A DNA stretch of 64,000 nt, from positions 104,043 to 168,042 of the forward strand of contig JAIUOO010000003.1 in assembly GCA_020161695.1 (NCBI GenBank), given 5' to 3'. Shown piece after piece: positions 28,603 to 35,055 of the stretch (position 1 is its first letter; every line of letters starts with the position of its first letter). The notes under the pieces were generated by a model. The model had not been told where the DNA came from. It saw only the letters and a program-made list of their open reading frames with translations, and did not search any database. This stretch comes from Pseudomonadota bacterium. Its GTDB lineage: Bacteria; Pseudomonadota; Alphaproteobacteria; Rhizobiales; Phreatobacteraceae. The translations under genes were made by a program, and so were the position numbers.

Positions 28603-28800
28603 TCAGGGCCTCGAGCGTAGCGCGTCGGCCGCGGCCCCAGCGAACGGGCCTTCCGCGTCGCGGACCTGGGTCAGCACGCGCTCCAGCCGTCCCTGGTATT
28701 CCTCCATCACCCGACGATGCCATTCATACGCGTCCATCATCCGCTTCTGGTGGTCGATTTCGTTCTCCAGTTGCTCGACCTGGGTCATGGTGCGCGTCAT
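28603..28800 (-). CDS. Small coiled-coil protein (65 residues)
   Basis: Minus-strand ATG with AGGAGAGA upstream. The product is a single long amphipathic helix (VEQLENEIDHQKRMMDAYEW; HRRVMEEYQGRLERVLTQVR) followed by a short tail. Its stop abuts the stop of the facing 40-residue membrane protein. No family is known. Confidence 0.55.
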   Translation of the reverse strand: MTRTMTQVEQLENEIDHQKRMMDAYEWHRRVMEEYQGRLERVLTQVRDAEGPFAGAAADALRSRP

Positions 28801-28873
28801 TGGTCTCTCCTGATGCGTTGACGCCAGCGATCTGCTCTCGATTTCTCGCGCAGATAAACTGAACCGAACGTGC

Positions 28874-28898
28874 GCTGCTGCCGGATCGTGGCAGCAGC
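28874..28898. repeat. Hairpin between two small minus-strand genes
   Basis: GCTGCTGCC-ggatcgt-GGCAGCAGC, a perfect 9-bp stem lying 73 bases beyond the stop of the 28971-29318 gene. There is no U-tract on either side, so termination is uncertain. Confidence 0.4.
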
Positions 28899-28970
28899 AC
28901 GCGCCTCGCCGGATACCCGCGCTACCGGCCGTTGCAAGGCAGTTCTAGCGGTCGCGAAATTGGCGAGTGG

Positions 28971-29318
28971 TCAGCGCTTCGCCCGCGTCAACGTCGCACG
29001 GATGCTGCGATCCTTCGCCGTGATCGCCAGGAACTCACCGACGCCGGCCTCCAGCTCATAGCCGGCCTGTCTCACCATGGCGGCGATATCCGCATGGCGG
29101 GCGTTGCTCACGTGAGCGCGGACCTCCCGCATCCCGGCCGGAACGACGTGGTCGGGGACGCCATGAGCCTTCAGCACCGTGATCAGCGCGGCCTCGTTCC
29201 TGACGTCCAGTTCCTTGCATATCTGGCCATGCGTCTTCCCTCGCCCGCGGAGGAATGCCGCCAGCACGATCTTGTCCGCCGTGAGCGCGCCGGCGCGGTG
29301 GTCGTTCTGCCCTGCCAT
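28971..29318 (-). CDS. Hypothetical HTH-like protein (115 residues)
   Basis: The ATG has GGGAGG upstream. The first 55 residues could form a helix-turn-helix (ADKIVLAAFLRGRGKTHGQI...RNEAALITVLKAHGV). The second half is also helical (NARHADIAAMVRQAGYELEA). It might be the regulator of the element because it is transcribed against the tail genes, but this rests only on position and the HTH-like segment. No specific family is recognised. Confidence 0.55.
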   Translation of the reverse strand: MAGQNDHRAGALTADKIVLAAFLRGRGKTHGQICKELDVRNEAALITVLKAHGVPDHVVPAGMREVRAHVSNARHADIAAMVRQAGYELEAGVGEFLAITAKDRSIRATLTRAKR

Positions 29319-29592
29319 GCCGTGCCTCCCGTGACGATGATCGCCGTATCTATCATCGCTGCGGGCCGCTTCGCGATCCCCTCCTGCGGCGGGCCATCGG
29401 GCGCGCGACGGTCGCGAAATGGCGGGGGAAGGCCGCTCCCGCGCCGAGGGGTGGTGGTGGCCCTTCAGGCGACGCGCGACGGCGAATTGGGGGGCTGAGC
29501 ATTCCCTCCCTGATGAGGACCCTCGGAAGGCCGATGACCGGCATTTGCCGCGGGATCGACGCCCCCTCCTGCTGGGGACCCTAGGGAGAGAT
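29319..29592. other. Intergenic stretch with no convincing gene
   Basis: Open frames here lack ribosome-binding sites and family features. One feature of note is CCGGCATTTG at 29538-29547, the reverse complement of CAAATGCCGG at 29602-29611. This is an additional copy of a motif that also forms part of the inverted-repeat structure at 29593-29718. Confidence 0.5.
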
Positions 29593-29718
29593 AAGTTGCG
29601 TCAAATGCCGGGGGTATGGTCCACCCGCGGGGCGATGAGGAAAACACGGTCCCTACGATTTCGCAGGGACCGTACAGCGTCGGCGGCCGCGCGTAGCCCC
29701 CGACATCTGGCGCAACTT
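29593..29718. other. Nested inverted-repeat structure (possible structured RNA, origin or 3' element)
   Basis: The outer arms are 29593-29614 and 29697-29718. One arm and the reverse complement of the other agree at 19 of 22 bases (AAGTTGCG.CA.ATG.CGGGGG). Nearly concentric inside is a perfect 9-bp hairpin ACGGTCCCT-N10-AGGGACCGT (29646-29673). On the minus strand the inner hairpin is followed by GTTTTCC, so it could also terminate the two-gene module that ends at 29803. The differences between the arms (three substitutions) would leave one G-U pair and two mismatches or wobbles in RNA. Confidence 0.7.
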
Positions 29719-29802
29719 TCCGTTCCGAGGAGCCCGCCGCCGCCTATCCTGACGAGGCAGGGCCGCTTCCCGCTTGGCGATGCGCGCGAGTGGGCTTGAT
29801 GG

Positions 29803-30432
29803 CTACCTCGGCGGTTCCGGCGGCGGGAAAATCTTCGCACCGCGATTGACGACGTCCGTCAGAAAATACAGCGCCCAAAATACCGTGACTGCCAGGATTG
29901 AGAAAAGCAGCGACATCGAGGCAACCCCACCCAAACGAACGATCCTCATCAAGGTGGGTGTAGCCTTGAGCCAATGGACCGCGGTGTCCTTAAGCAGGGT
30001 CGCGGCTACGACGGCTATGAGGGTCACCATACCGACAAAGCAGAGATAACCGAGCATGTAGCAGGTGAACTGACGGAGCGTCAGCACCTCGCCATCAAGC
30101 ATCAGTTCTGCGCCCATCGGACGCCGGTCAAGATGCTGCCCAGGCGCCCCCATCGCGACGGCTGCTAACGCGCCGACCATGAAGGGCACAGCCATAATGA
30201 GGAAATCTCTCGCAAACCTAAGAAGCCCGCTCTCGCCGAACACGGGTGGTGAAGGGGTCAGAAAGACAAAGATGGCGAACGTCACGGCCGCGACCGCGCC
30301 CGGAACAATGAAATCGTAGCGGCGCTTCTCGGGATGATAGATCGCCAAGTAGCGTACAGGCGCGAGAAGACGGAGACGGGATTTTGCCCTTCCCTGCCTG
30401 ACGTCCTCTAGCCCTACTTGGTGCGTGACCAT
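29803..30432 (-). CDS. Four-helix membrane protein of the two-gene cargo module
   Basis: The 209-residue product has a basic cytosolic N-terminus of about 40 residues (RQGRAKSRLRLLAPVRYL) and four hydrophobic helices: IVPGAVAAVTFAIFVFLTP (about 42-60), FLIMAVPFMVGALAAVAMG (about 75-93), YMLGYLCFVGMVTLIAVVAA (about 125-145) and MSLLFSILAVTVFWALYFLT (about 172-192). Between helices 2 and 3 lies a polar loop (LDRRPMGAELMLDGEVLT). Its start overlaps the end of the upstream gene by 19 bases, so the two are co-expressed. No family is recognised. A soluble partner plus a small multi-span protein is a common build of phage-defence pairs in which the membrane part is the effector (inference). Confidence 0.75.
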   Translation of the reverse strand: MVTHQVGLEDVRQGRAKSRLRLLAPVRYLAIYHPEKRRYDFIVPGAVAAVTFAIFVFLTPSPPVFGESGLLRFARDFLIMAVPFMVGALAAVAMGAPGQHLDRRPMGAELMLDGEVLTLRQFTCYMLGYLCFVGMVTLIAVVAATLLKDTAVHWLKATPTLMRIVRLGGVASMSLLFSILAVTVFWALYFLTDVVNRGAKIFPPPEPPR

Positions 30433-31493
30433 AGCTCGTCTCGATCCACAAGCTCTCGCAGTTTACCGAGCGTTTGCTCGCAAAATGTGGCGCGCCAACG
30501 CTTCGCTTCGCCAGGGATGTCAACTAGCTCACGGGGGCACAGCACCAAGTCAGCAGCTCCCTCGATATCGCGGTGCTGGACCTCACCTGATAGCATTCCG
30601 CCACCTACACTCCGATAGTACACACGGGTTTCGTACCCGCGGTTTTCCCAGGTCTGCCGCAACTTGGTCCACCATCCCGAACGCTCGCCTTCGTCGGCGG
30701 GAGCCTCCTTGGCCGAAACCTTGACCTCGACACTGGCCGTGTATTCGCGGTCGATAACCGATGTGGCTCCCGCCAGTTCCTGTCGCTCGGATCGATTGAC
30801 GAACACCATGTGAGAAAGCGTCCTCTTGGGGGAGGTTGCCGCATCCAATGCACGACCGACGTCGGCCAGAAGGTCGATTTTAGGGTGATACCGATACGCC
30901 TTCTCCCGTCCGCGGGCTTTTCCCTTTGGCGGGATTTCAACCGAGAAGTTGAATTCGCGATCTCGTGCCACGCGGAGGAGCTGGCGCGAAAGCAACATCG
31001 CGATATCGCTGCGGGTTACCGAGTGAACGGCCTCTATGGCGCACCGATATTGTCCATCCTCATACTCATTCGCCTGGGGAAGCCGAACAATAACATGCGC
31101 TGCCGCAGCCCCTCGCTCGTCGCGATCGGCTTCGACCTCTCTCCCTTCGTAGGTATCGAGATTGACTACTGGAAAGCTTCGCTCTGCTTGATTGACATAT
31201 TCGACCAGCAGGTCCGCGTAGCGCCGGCCATTCGCCGACGTGATGCGCAGGTCACGCAACCTTATGAAGTCGAACTTTTTGCCGCCCGCTATTCGTCGAC
31301 CATCGTCAGGATCGTCGGTTGCGCCGTGGAACTCGACGGCATGGCCTAGCTTGCGACGGTGATCGATGTAAGACAGCAACTCTTCCGCGCCATGGATCGG
31401 CGGAGAATGCTCCTGTGGCGCCCTAGTCACGGATTTCGAAACGAACCAGTTCAGCAAGACGTGACGCTTAAACGTCGGCTCTTCGTCGGCCAT
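30414..31493 (-). CDS. Uncharacterised soluble protein, first gene of the two-gene cargo module
   Basis: The 359-residue product starts at an ATG with GGGGGGA upstream. It opens with a beta strand (TFKRHVLLNWFVSK), then a helix (GAEELLSYIDHRRKLGHAVE) and strands FDFIRLRDLRITSANGRRY, ADLLVEYVNQAERSFPVVNL and DTYEGREVEADRDERGAAAA. Next come HVIVRLPQANEYEDGQYRCA and helix RSDIAMLLSRQLLRV. A later strand block (EYTASVEVKVSAKEA) ends with WWTKLRQTWENRGYETRVYY. The topology reminds me of DUF4747/DUF6731-type proteins from defence loci, but I could not confirm any motif. GC content is clearly lower than in core genes. The downstream gene overlaps its end. Confidence 0.75.
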   Translation of the reverse strand: MADEEPTFKRHVLLNWFVSKSVTRAPQEHSPPIHGAEELLSYIDHRRKLGHAVEFHGATDDPDDGRRIAGGKKFDFIRLRDLRITSANGRRYADLLVEYVNQAERSFPVVNLDTYEGREVEADRDERGAAAAHVIVRLPQANEYEDGQYRCAIEAVHSVTRSDIAMLLSRQLLRVARDREFNFSVEIPPKGKARGREKAYRYHPKIDLLADVGRALDAATSPKRTLSHMVFVNRSERQELAGATSVIDREYTASVEVKVSAKEAPADEGERSGWWTKLRQTWENRGYETRVYYRSVGGGMLSGEVQHRDIEGAADLVLCPRELVDIPGEAKRWRATFCEQTLGKLRELVDRDELWSRTK

Positions 31494-31794
31494 TGTAGTC
31501 CCCCCGTTGGCAGAAGGATCGCGCAACCTGCGCTTGCTCGCAATGGCCAGAGGGTATCATGTGGATATCTGGCCGATCGCACACTTCTCTCGGGCCGGGG
31601 ACAGCGGGCATCGCATCCGGGTTTGCACTTATCAGCGGCTATCAGCGGCCGCGGGAAGGGCAGTCTAGACCCACGGTATGTTGGCCTGAAAGTTGGCCCT
31701 CGCCTTCGGCGAGCGAATTTTCATTCCGCGTTTTCAACGTGATGGCGAGTTTCTGCGGAGACGGCTAGGGCACCATCCCAAACCAGACATGTCG
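31494..31794. other. Right-end spacer of the element
   Basis: No gene is seen. The stretch contains a tandem 10-base duplication (TATCAGCGGC at 31630-31639 and 31640-31649) and the candidate right attachment site at 31762-31775. The promoter of the two-gene module should lie in 31494-31600, but I see no clear -35/-10 pair. Confidence 0.5.
31762..31775 (+). other. Candidate attachment site, right
   Basis: CGGCTAGGGCACCA equals the 3' end of tRNA-Leu (19225-19239) apart from one missing G. It lies just before the stop of the cytochrome-like gene, exactly where lower-GC DNA ends. Confidence 0.5.
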
Positions 31795-32361
31795 TCACTG
31801 CGGACAGGGCGCGCCTGCGGCGGCCCAGGCGCCGAGCGCCTCGCCCAGTTCGGCGATAGTCAGCGGCGGCGGCTTTCGCTCCTCGCCGCGGCCGTTGCGG
31901 CCGGGCTGCCAGGCCCAGAGCACCAGGGCATCTTCCGCCATGTGCTTGACGAGGTCGGCCACCGTGCGGTTGCCGTTGGCGGCGGGATCCTTGAGCCGCC
32001 GGCAGAGGTCGCCGGACGACAGTCCGACCCAGCCCATGGAGCGAGGCGCCAGGCCCCAGTGCGGCGCGCCGGGCACGCCGCTCGCGGCATTGTTGCGCTC
32101 CTGGTGGCAGGCCGAACAATGCAGCCCGGGCGCGCCATGATTGCTCGGCCCGCGAATGACGCTCATCCGGTGGGGATGCATGGCATCCGTCTGCGTCGGG
32201 CGATCCGATGCCGGATGGCAGTTGATGCAACGCGGCGAGGTGAGCACTTGCTCGATGCGCGCCCATGCGCGCTCTCCTTCGGGCGCGGTCGGCTGGGCAA
32301 GCGCTGCGCCGCTGGCGACAATCAGTGCCATGGCGAACGACGACGGACGCGCGAATGCCAT
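31795..32361 (-). CDS. Exported dihaem c-type cytochrome-like protein
   Basis: The 188-residue product begins with a signal peptide (FAMALIVASGAALAQPTAP) and then carries two haem-attachment motifs, CINCH (about residue 47) and CSACH (about 85). Possible axial ligands follow, and a C-terminal helix ends LGEALGAWAAAGAPCPQ. The ATG at 32361 has a strong GGGAGGTGGGGA ribosome-binding site. Small dihaem proteins of this build accompany isoquinoline 1-oxidoreductase-like or other periplasmic oxidoreductases. No such partner is in view, so the electron partner is unknown. It is the first host gene beyond the element. Confidence 0.8.
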   Translation of the reverse strand: MAFARPSSFAMALIVASGAALAQPTAPEGERAWARIEQVLTSPRCINCHPASDRPTQTDAMHPHRMSVIRGPSNHGAPGLHCSACHQERNNAASGVPGAPHWGLAPRSMGWVGLSSGDLCRRLKDPAANGNRTVADLVKHMAEDALVLWAWQPGRNGRGEERKPPPLTIAELGEALGAWAAAGAPCPQ

Positions 32362-32452
32362 TCCCCACCTCCCGGGATGATGATTGCACTTGCGGCGATG
32401 CCCGAGCCGATGCGCCCTGCCATGCGAGCCGCAATCCGCCGCGGCGGGCGGG

Positions 32453-32848
32453 TCAGTTGTCCGCGGCGGGCTGGTCCTCATTGTCGTTCGACGAGCGGTT
32501 CAGCGCTGATTTCACGAATGAGAGGATGTCGCGCGCGTGGAAGGGCTTGCGAACAAAAGCCGCCCCATGCAGTTCATGTGGCAGGTCAGCCGGCAGAGAG
32601 CCGGAAACGAAGGCGAACGGCGTGCCCCTGCGATGCAGGGACAACGCGATCTCGAAGGTCTTTCCGCCAATGACGTCGACATCGAGCAGGGCCATATGCA
32701 CCTGATCGTCGGCCAGGCTACTCGCCGTCCGCAGGCTGTCGGCCAGCAGAATCTCCGTCTGGTCGCCCAGATGGTCGATCACCGCCGCTTCGATATCCAT
32801 CGCGATGAACGGATCGTCCTCCACGATGAGTATGCGTTGCCTCGACAT
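32453..32848 (-). CDS. Single-domain response regulator
   Basis: A stand-alone receiver domain of 131 residues. RILIVEDDPFIAMDIEAAV carries the acidic pocket (Glu/Asp/Asp at 10-12), the phospho-acceptor is Asp56 in MALLDVDVIGGK, the Thr/Ser switch is in PFAFVSG, and the conserved Lys-Pro lies in FVRKPF. No output domain follows; the tail (NRSSNDNEDQPAADN) is polar. Such receivers beside PhyR-type loci (Sdr proteins) modulate general stress response phosphorelays with HWE/HisKA_2 kinases. That role is inferred here from proximity to phyR and two such kinases. Confidence 0.9.
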   Translation of the reverse strand: MSRQRILIVEDDPFIAMDIEAAVIDHLGDQTEILLADSLRTASSLADDQVHMALLDVDVIGGKTFEIALSLHRRGTPFAFVSGSLPADLPHELHGAAFVRKPFHARDILSFVKSALNRSSNDNEDQPAADN

Positions 32849-33035
32849 ACCGCCTCACCTAACGTCGCGTGGCGTGCCTTCGCCATGCCCCCGTCAACCC
32901 GTTCGCCGTAGTGCGATCTGCGCCCGGCGAAAATGTTATCGACATCCACTTAACGGGCCGTGTCCGCGAGGACCCTCCCGTGGATGCTGTGGCGTCGAGG
33001 ACGATCTGACCGACTGTCCGCGGAACCCAGCGCCC

Positions 33036-33197
33036 TCAATCCGGGCTTTCGAGCAGCCCCATCACCATATGCGATCCGCTGGCCGCGAGAGTGACCATGG
33101 CGACGTCCAGAATGGCCGGGGTCACAGCGAGGAAGCCGCCGAAAACCGCCGTTCCGATCAGAACGGTCGCAATGGCCGATACCGTCCATGAGATCAT
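33036..33197 (-). CDS. Small membrane protein, possibly stress-induced
   Basis: The 53-residue product has two hydrophobic segments (ISWTVSAIATVLIGTAVFGG and LAVTPAILDVAMVTLAASG), with a perfect GGAGGGG ribosome-binding site before the ATG at 33197. A near-consensus EcfG promoter lies about 60 bases upstream (33253-33278). Small membrane proteins are frequent targets of the general stress response. No family is recognised. Confidence 0.6.
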   Translation of the reverse strand: MISWTVSAIATVLIGTAVFGGFLAVTPAILDVAMVTLAASGSHMVMGLLESPD

Positions 33198-33252
33198 GGA
33201 AGCCCCTCCGGCCGGCCGGGCGCCCATGGGACGGCCGGCCTTACGTTACGAT

Positions 33253-33278
33253 AACCGCCACCATGGCGGAGTTGTTCC
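33253..33278 (-). promoter_or_regulatory. Near-consensus EcfG promoter
   Basis: Minus strand GGAAC (33278-33274) and CGGTT (33257-33253) separated by 16 bases. The consensus -10 core is CGTT, so one base is off. It faces the small membrane protein gene. Confidence 0.35.
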
Positions 33279-33342
33279 TGCCCATATCGCGAAATTCTGA
33301 ATCGTTTTTGACTGCGCTGCGCCGGTGCCGCGATGGCGTGAG

Positions 33343-34140
33343 TTACGCCACCCGGCGCTCGGGATTCCGCCCGAAGAACAGGGCCTGGCTGATGGCCGCC
33401 TTCACGGCGTCCGGCTGAAACGGTTTGGTGATCAGGAAGGCAGGCTCCGGCCGCGAGCCGGTGAGCAAGCGCTCCGGATAGGCAGTGATGAAGATCACCG
33501 GCAGGTCGATCGACTGCAGGATCTCGGCCACGGCATCGAGGCCCGAGGAGCCATCGGCGAGCTGGATGTCGGCGAGCACCAGCCCAGGCCGGTGCTGGGC
33601 GACGAGCGCCACCGCCTCATTGTGCGTGCGGGCGATGCCGGTGACGGAATGGCCGAGTTCCTTGACCAGCGTCTCGATGTCCAGCGCGATGATCGGCTCG
33701 TCCTCGATGATCAGCACGTCCGTCGCCACCTGCTCGGCGATCTCGCGGCCAGCACGGCCGATCAGGTCTTCGGCGTCGGCCACGTCCACTTCCAGGATGC
33801 GCGCCACGTCGTCCAGGCTGAACCCCTCCACGGTGCGGAGCAGGAAGGCCTGACGCGGCCGCGGGGTCAGCGCGTCGAGATTGCGTTCCACGGGTCCGGC
33901 CCGGGACGGAGTGCTGGAGACCAGCGCCATGTTGGCCGGCGTGGACGACCACAGATTCAGGAAGATCCGGTAGAGGCCGATGCGCGCGGGAACGTCGCGC
34001 GGGAAGGCGGAAGAGTCCGCGATCAGCGCCTCGAGCGTCGCGACGACATAGGAATCGCCCCCCGCCTGGCTGCCGCCGAGTGCACGGGAGAAACGGCGGA
34101 GATAGGGAATGTGCGGTGCAATGTCCGCAGCGATCGTCAT
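33343..34140 (-). CDS. phyR: General stress response regulator PhyR
   Basis: PhyR has an EcfG-like sigma domain fused to a receiver domain. When phosphorylated it binds NepR and so frees EcfG. The 265-residue product shows region-2/4-like helices (IPYLRRFSRALGGSQAGGDS; LTPRPRQAFLLRTVEGFSLDD) in residues 1-125. The receiver occupies about 140-260, with DVLIIEDEPIIALDIE, the acceptor Asp in GLVLADIQLADGSSG, FITAYPE and LITKPFQ. The ATG at 34140 has GGGAGAG upstream. Orientation, opposite to nepR-ecfG, is the standard alphaproteobacterial arrangement. Confidence 0.97.
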   Translation of the reverse strand: MTIAADIAPHIPYLRRFSRALGGSQAGGDSYVVATLEALIADSSAFPRDVPARIGLYRIFLNLWSSTPANMALVSSTPSRAGPVERNLDALTPRPRQAFLLRTVEGFSLDDVARILEVDVADAEDLIGRAGREIAEQVATDVLIIEDEPIIALDIETLVKELGHSVTGIARTHNEAVALVAQHRPGLVLADIQLADGSSGLDAVAEILQSIDLPVIFITAYPERLLTGSRPEPAFLITKPFQPDAVKAAISQALFFGRNPERRVA

Positions 34141-34219
34141 CTTTGGCTCTCCCGTCCAACCGGCCAATGGCACCTCGGAACCCCTTGTCGAAGCAAGCTT
34201 TTTATTTTTCTGAATCGAG

Positions 34220-34244
34220 GGAACCATGCCATTGTCGGCACGTT
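34220..34244 (+). promoter_or_regulatory. EcfG-dependent promoter of nepR-ecfG
   Basis: GGAAC (34220-34224), 16 bases, CGTT (34241-34244), an exact match to the alphaproteobacterial EcfG consensus GGAAC-N16/17-CGTT. It is 48 bases before the nepR start and gives positive autoregulation of the locus. Confidence 0.85.
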
Positions 34245-34292
34245 TTGGGTTGGATCGGCGGCGCCTCGCCGGCGCACCTGGTGGAGAATTCG

Positions 34293-34496
34293 ATGGGTGC
34301 CTTGCCCGAACAGAACGAGGATCGCGAAAGCGATGACGATGGCCAGGACATCGTACTCGACTCCCGGATTCAGGATGCCATCGGCAAGTCGCTCAAGGCG
34401 CATTACGACGACCTGATCAGCGCGCCGATCCCCGATCGGCTGCTCGTCCTCCTGGCCGAGCTGGAAGCGAAAGAGCGTCGCGATGATCAGCAATGA
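34293..34496 (+). CDS. nepR: Anti-sigma factor NepR
   Basis: The 67-residue product contains the conserved NepR core of two helices, RIQDAIGKSLKAHYDDLISAPIPDRLLVLLAELE, preceded by an acidic disordered stretch. NepR holds EcfG inactive until phosphorylated PhyR takes it away. The ATG at 34293 has GGAGAATTCG upstream. It overlaps ecfG by 14 bases, which couples production of sigma and anti-sigma factor. Confidence 0.95.
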   Translation: MGALPEQNEDRESDDDGQDIVLDSRIQDAIGKSLKAHYDDLISAPIPDRLLVLLAELEAKERRDDQQ

Positions 34497-35043
34497 CTTC
34501 CGCGAGGGGCTGATCGCCGAACTGTCGAACCTGCGCGCCTTCGCCGTCTCGCTCTGCGGCTCGGTCCAGCAGGCCGACGATCTCGTGCAGGACACGATGC
34601 TGAAAGCCTGGGGCAATGCCGACAAGTTCCAGCCCGGCACCAGCCTGCGCGCCTGGCTCTTCACCATCCTGCGCAACACCTACTATTCGCTCTATCGCAA
34701 GCGCGGCCGCGAGGTGCAGGACAGCGACGGCACCTACGCCCAGCGTCTGGCGGTTTCCGGCGAGCAGGAGAGCGCGCTCGACCTCGCCGACTTCCGCGTG
34801 GCGCTCGCCAAGCTGTCGGAGGAGCATCGCGAGGTCCTCATCCTCGTCGGCGCCAGCGGCCTGTCCTACGAGGAGGCCGCGGAGATTTGCGGTGTCGCCG
34901 TCGGCACGATCAAGAGCCGGGTCAATCGGGCGCGGGCACGGCTCGCCGACCTCCTTGGCATCTCGAGCGTCAATGACATCGGACCGGACCGCAACAGCAC
35001 GGCCGTGATCCGCTCCTCGCCAGCGGATCTCGCGCGCACCTGA
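34483..35043 (+). CDS. ecfG: ECF sigma factor EcfG (general stress response)
   Basis: The 186-residue product has sigma region 2 (LRAFAVSLCGSVQQADDLVQDTMLKAW...FQPGTSLRAWLFTILRN) and region 4 (LSEEHREVLILVGASGLSYEEAAEICGVAVGTIKSRVNRARARL), as in EcfG/ECF15 proteins. It drives the general stress regulon from GGAAC/CGTT promoters, two of which are seen in this window. A short polar tail follows region 4. It is co-transcribed with nepR and probably with the kinase that starts 13 bases downstream. Confidence 0.97.
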   Translation: MISNDFREGLIAELSNLRAFAVSLCGSVQQADDLVQDTMLKAWGNADKFQPGTSLRAWLFTILRNTYYSLYRKRGREVQDSDGTYAQRLAVSGEQESALDLADFRVALAKLSEEHREVLILVGASGLSYEEAAEICGVAVGTIKSRVNRARARLADLLGISSVNDIGPDRNSTAVIRSSPADLART

Positions 35044-35055
35044 TCGGTGAAAGTC

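Larger units (their letters stand above)
19225..31775. mobile_element. Integrated element at tRNA-Leu: phage-tail-gene-bearing satellite or prophage remnant (about 12.5 kb)
   Basis: The left end is the 3' end of tRNA-Leu, with a P4-type integrase gene 175 bases away. A copy of the tRNA tail (CGGCTAGGG-CACCA) lies at 31762-31775, just before the next housekeeping-like gene. The content is integrase, a Tat-signal protein, an AlpA-like HTH, tail assembly chaperone with frameshift, tape measure and many small unknown genes in one direction. At the right end come two small minus-strand genes, an inverted-repeat structure and a two-gene lower-GC cargo module. Terminase, portal, capsid, tail sheath/tube, lysis and recognisable replication genes are not seen. 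It cannot make virions alone and is either a remnant or a satellite. Confidence 0.75.

Noticed and set aside
29419..29799. Open frame of 126 codons in the gap before the two-gene module
   Set aside because: No ribosome-binding site, odd composition, and it runs through the inverted-repeat structure.
29803..31493. Assignment of the two-gene module to Kiwa (KwaA/KwaB)
   Set aside because: The build (a four-helix membrane protein and a soluble partner) is similar, but gene order is reversed and I could not see the DUF4868 pattern. Kept as unknown.
29319..31800. Retron, CRISPR or restriction-modification system in the cargo end
   Set aside because: No reverse transcriptase, Cas, methyltransferase or nuclease motif is visible. 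The inverted-repeat structure alone is not enough.
34177..34202. Second EcfG promoter (GGAAC followed 16 bases later by CTTT) near phyR
   Set aside because: The -10 core CGTT is not present; only the site at 34220-34244 matches.
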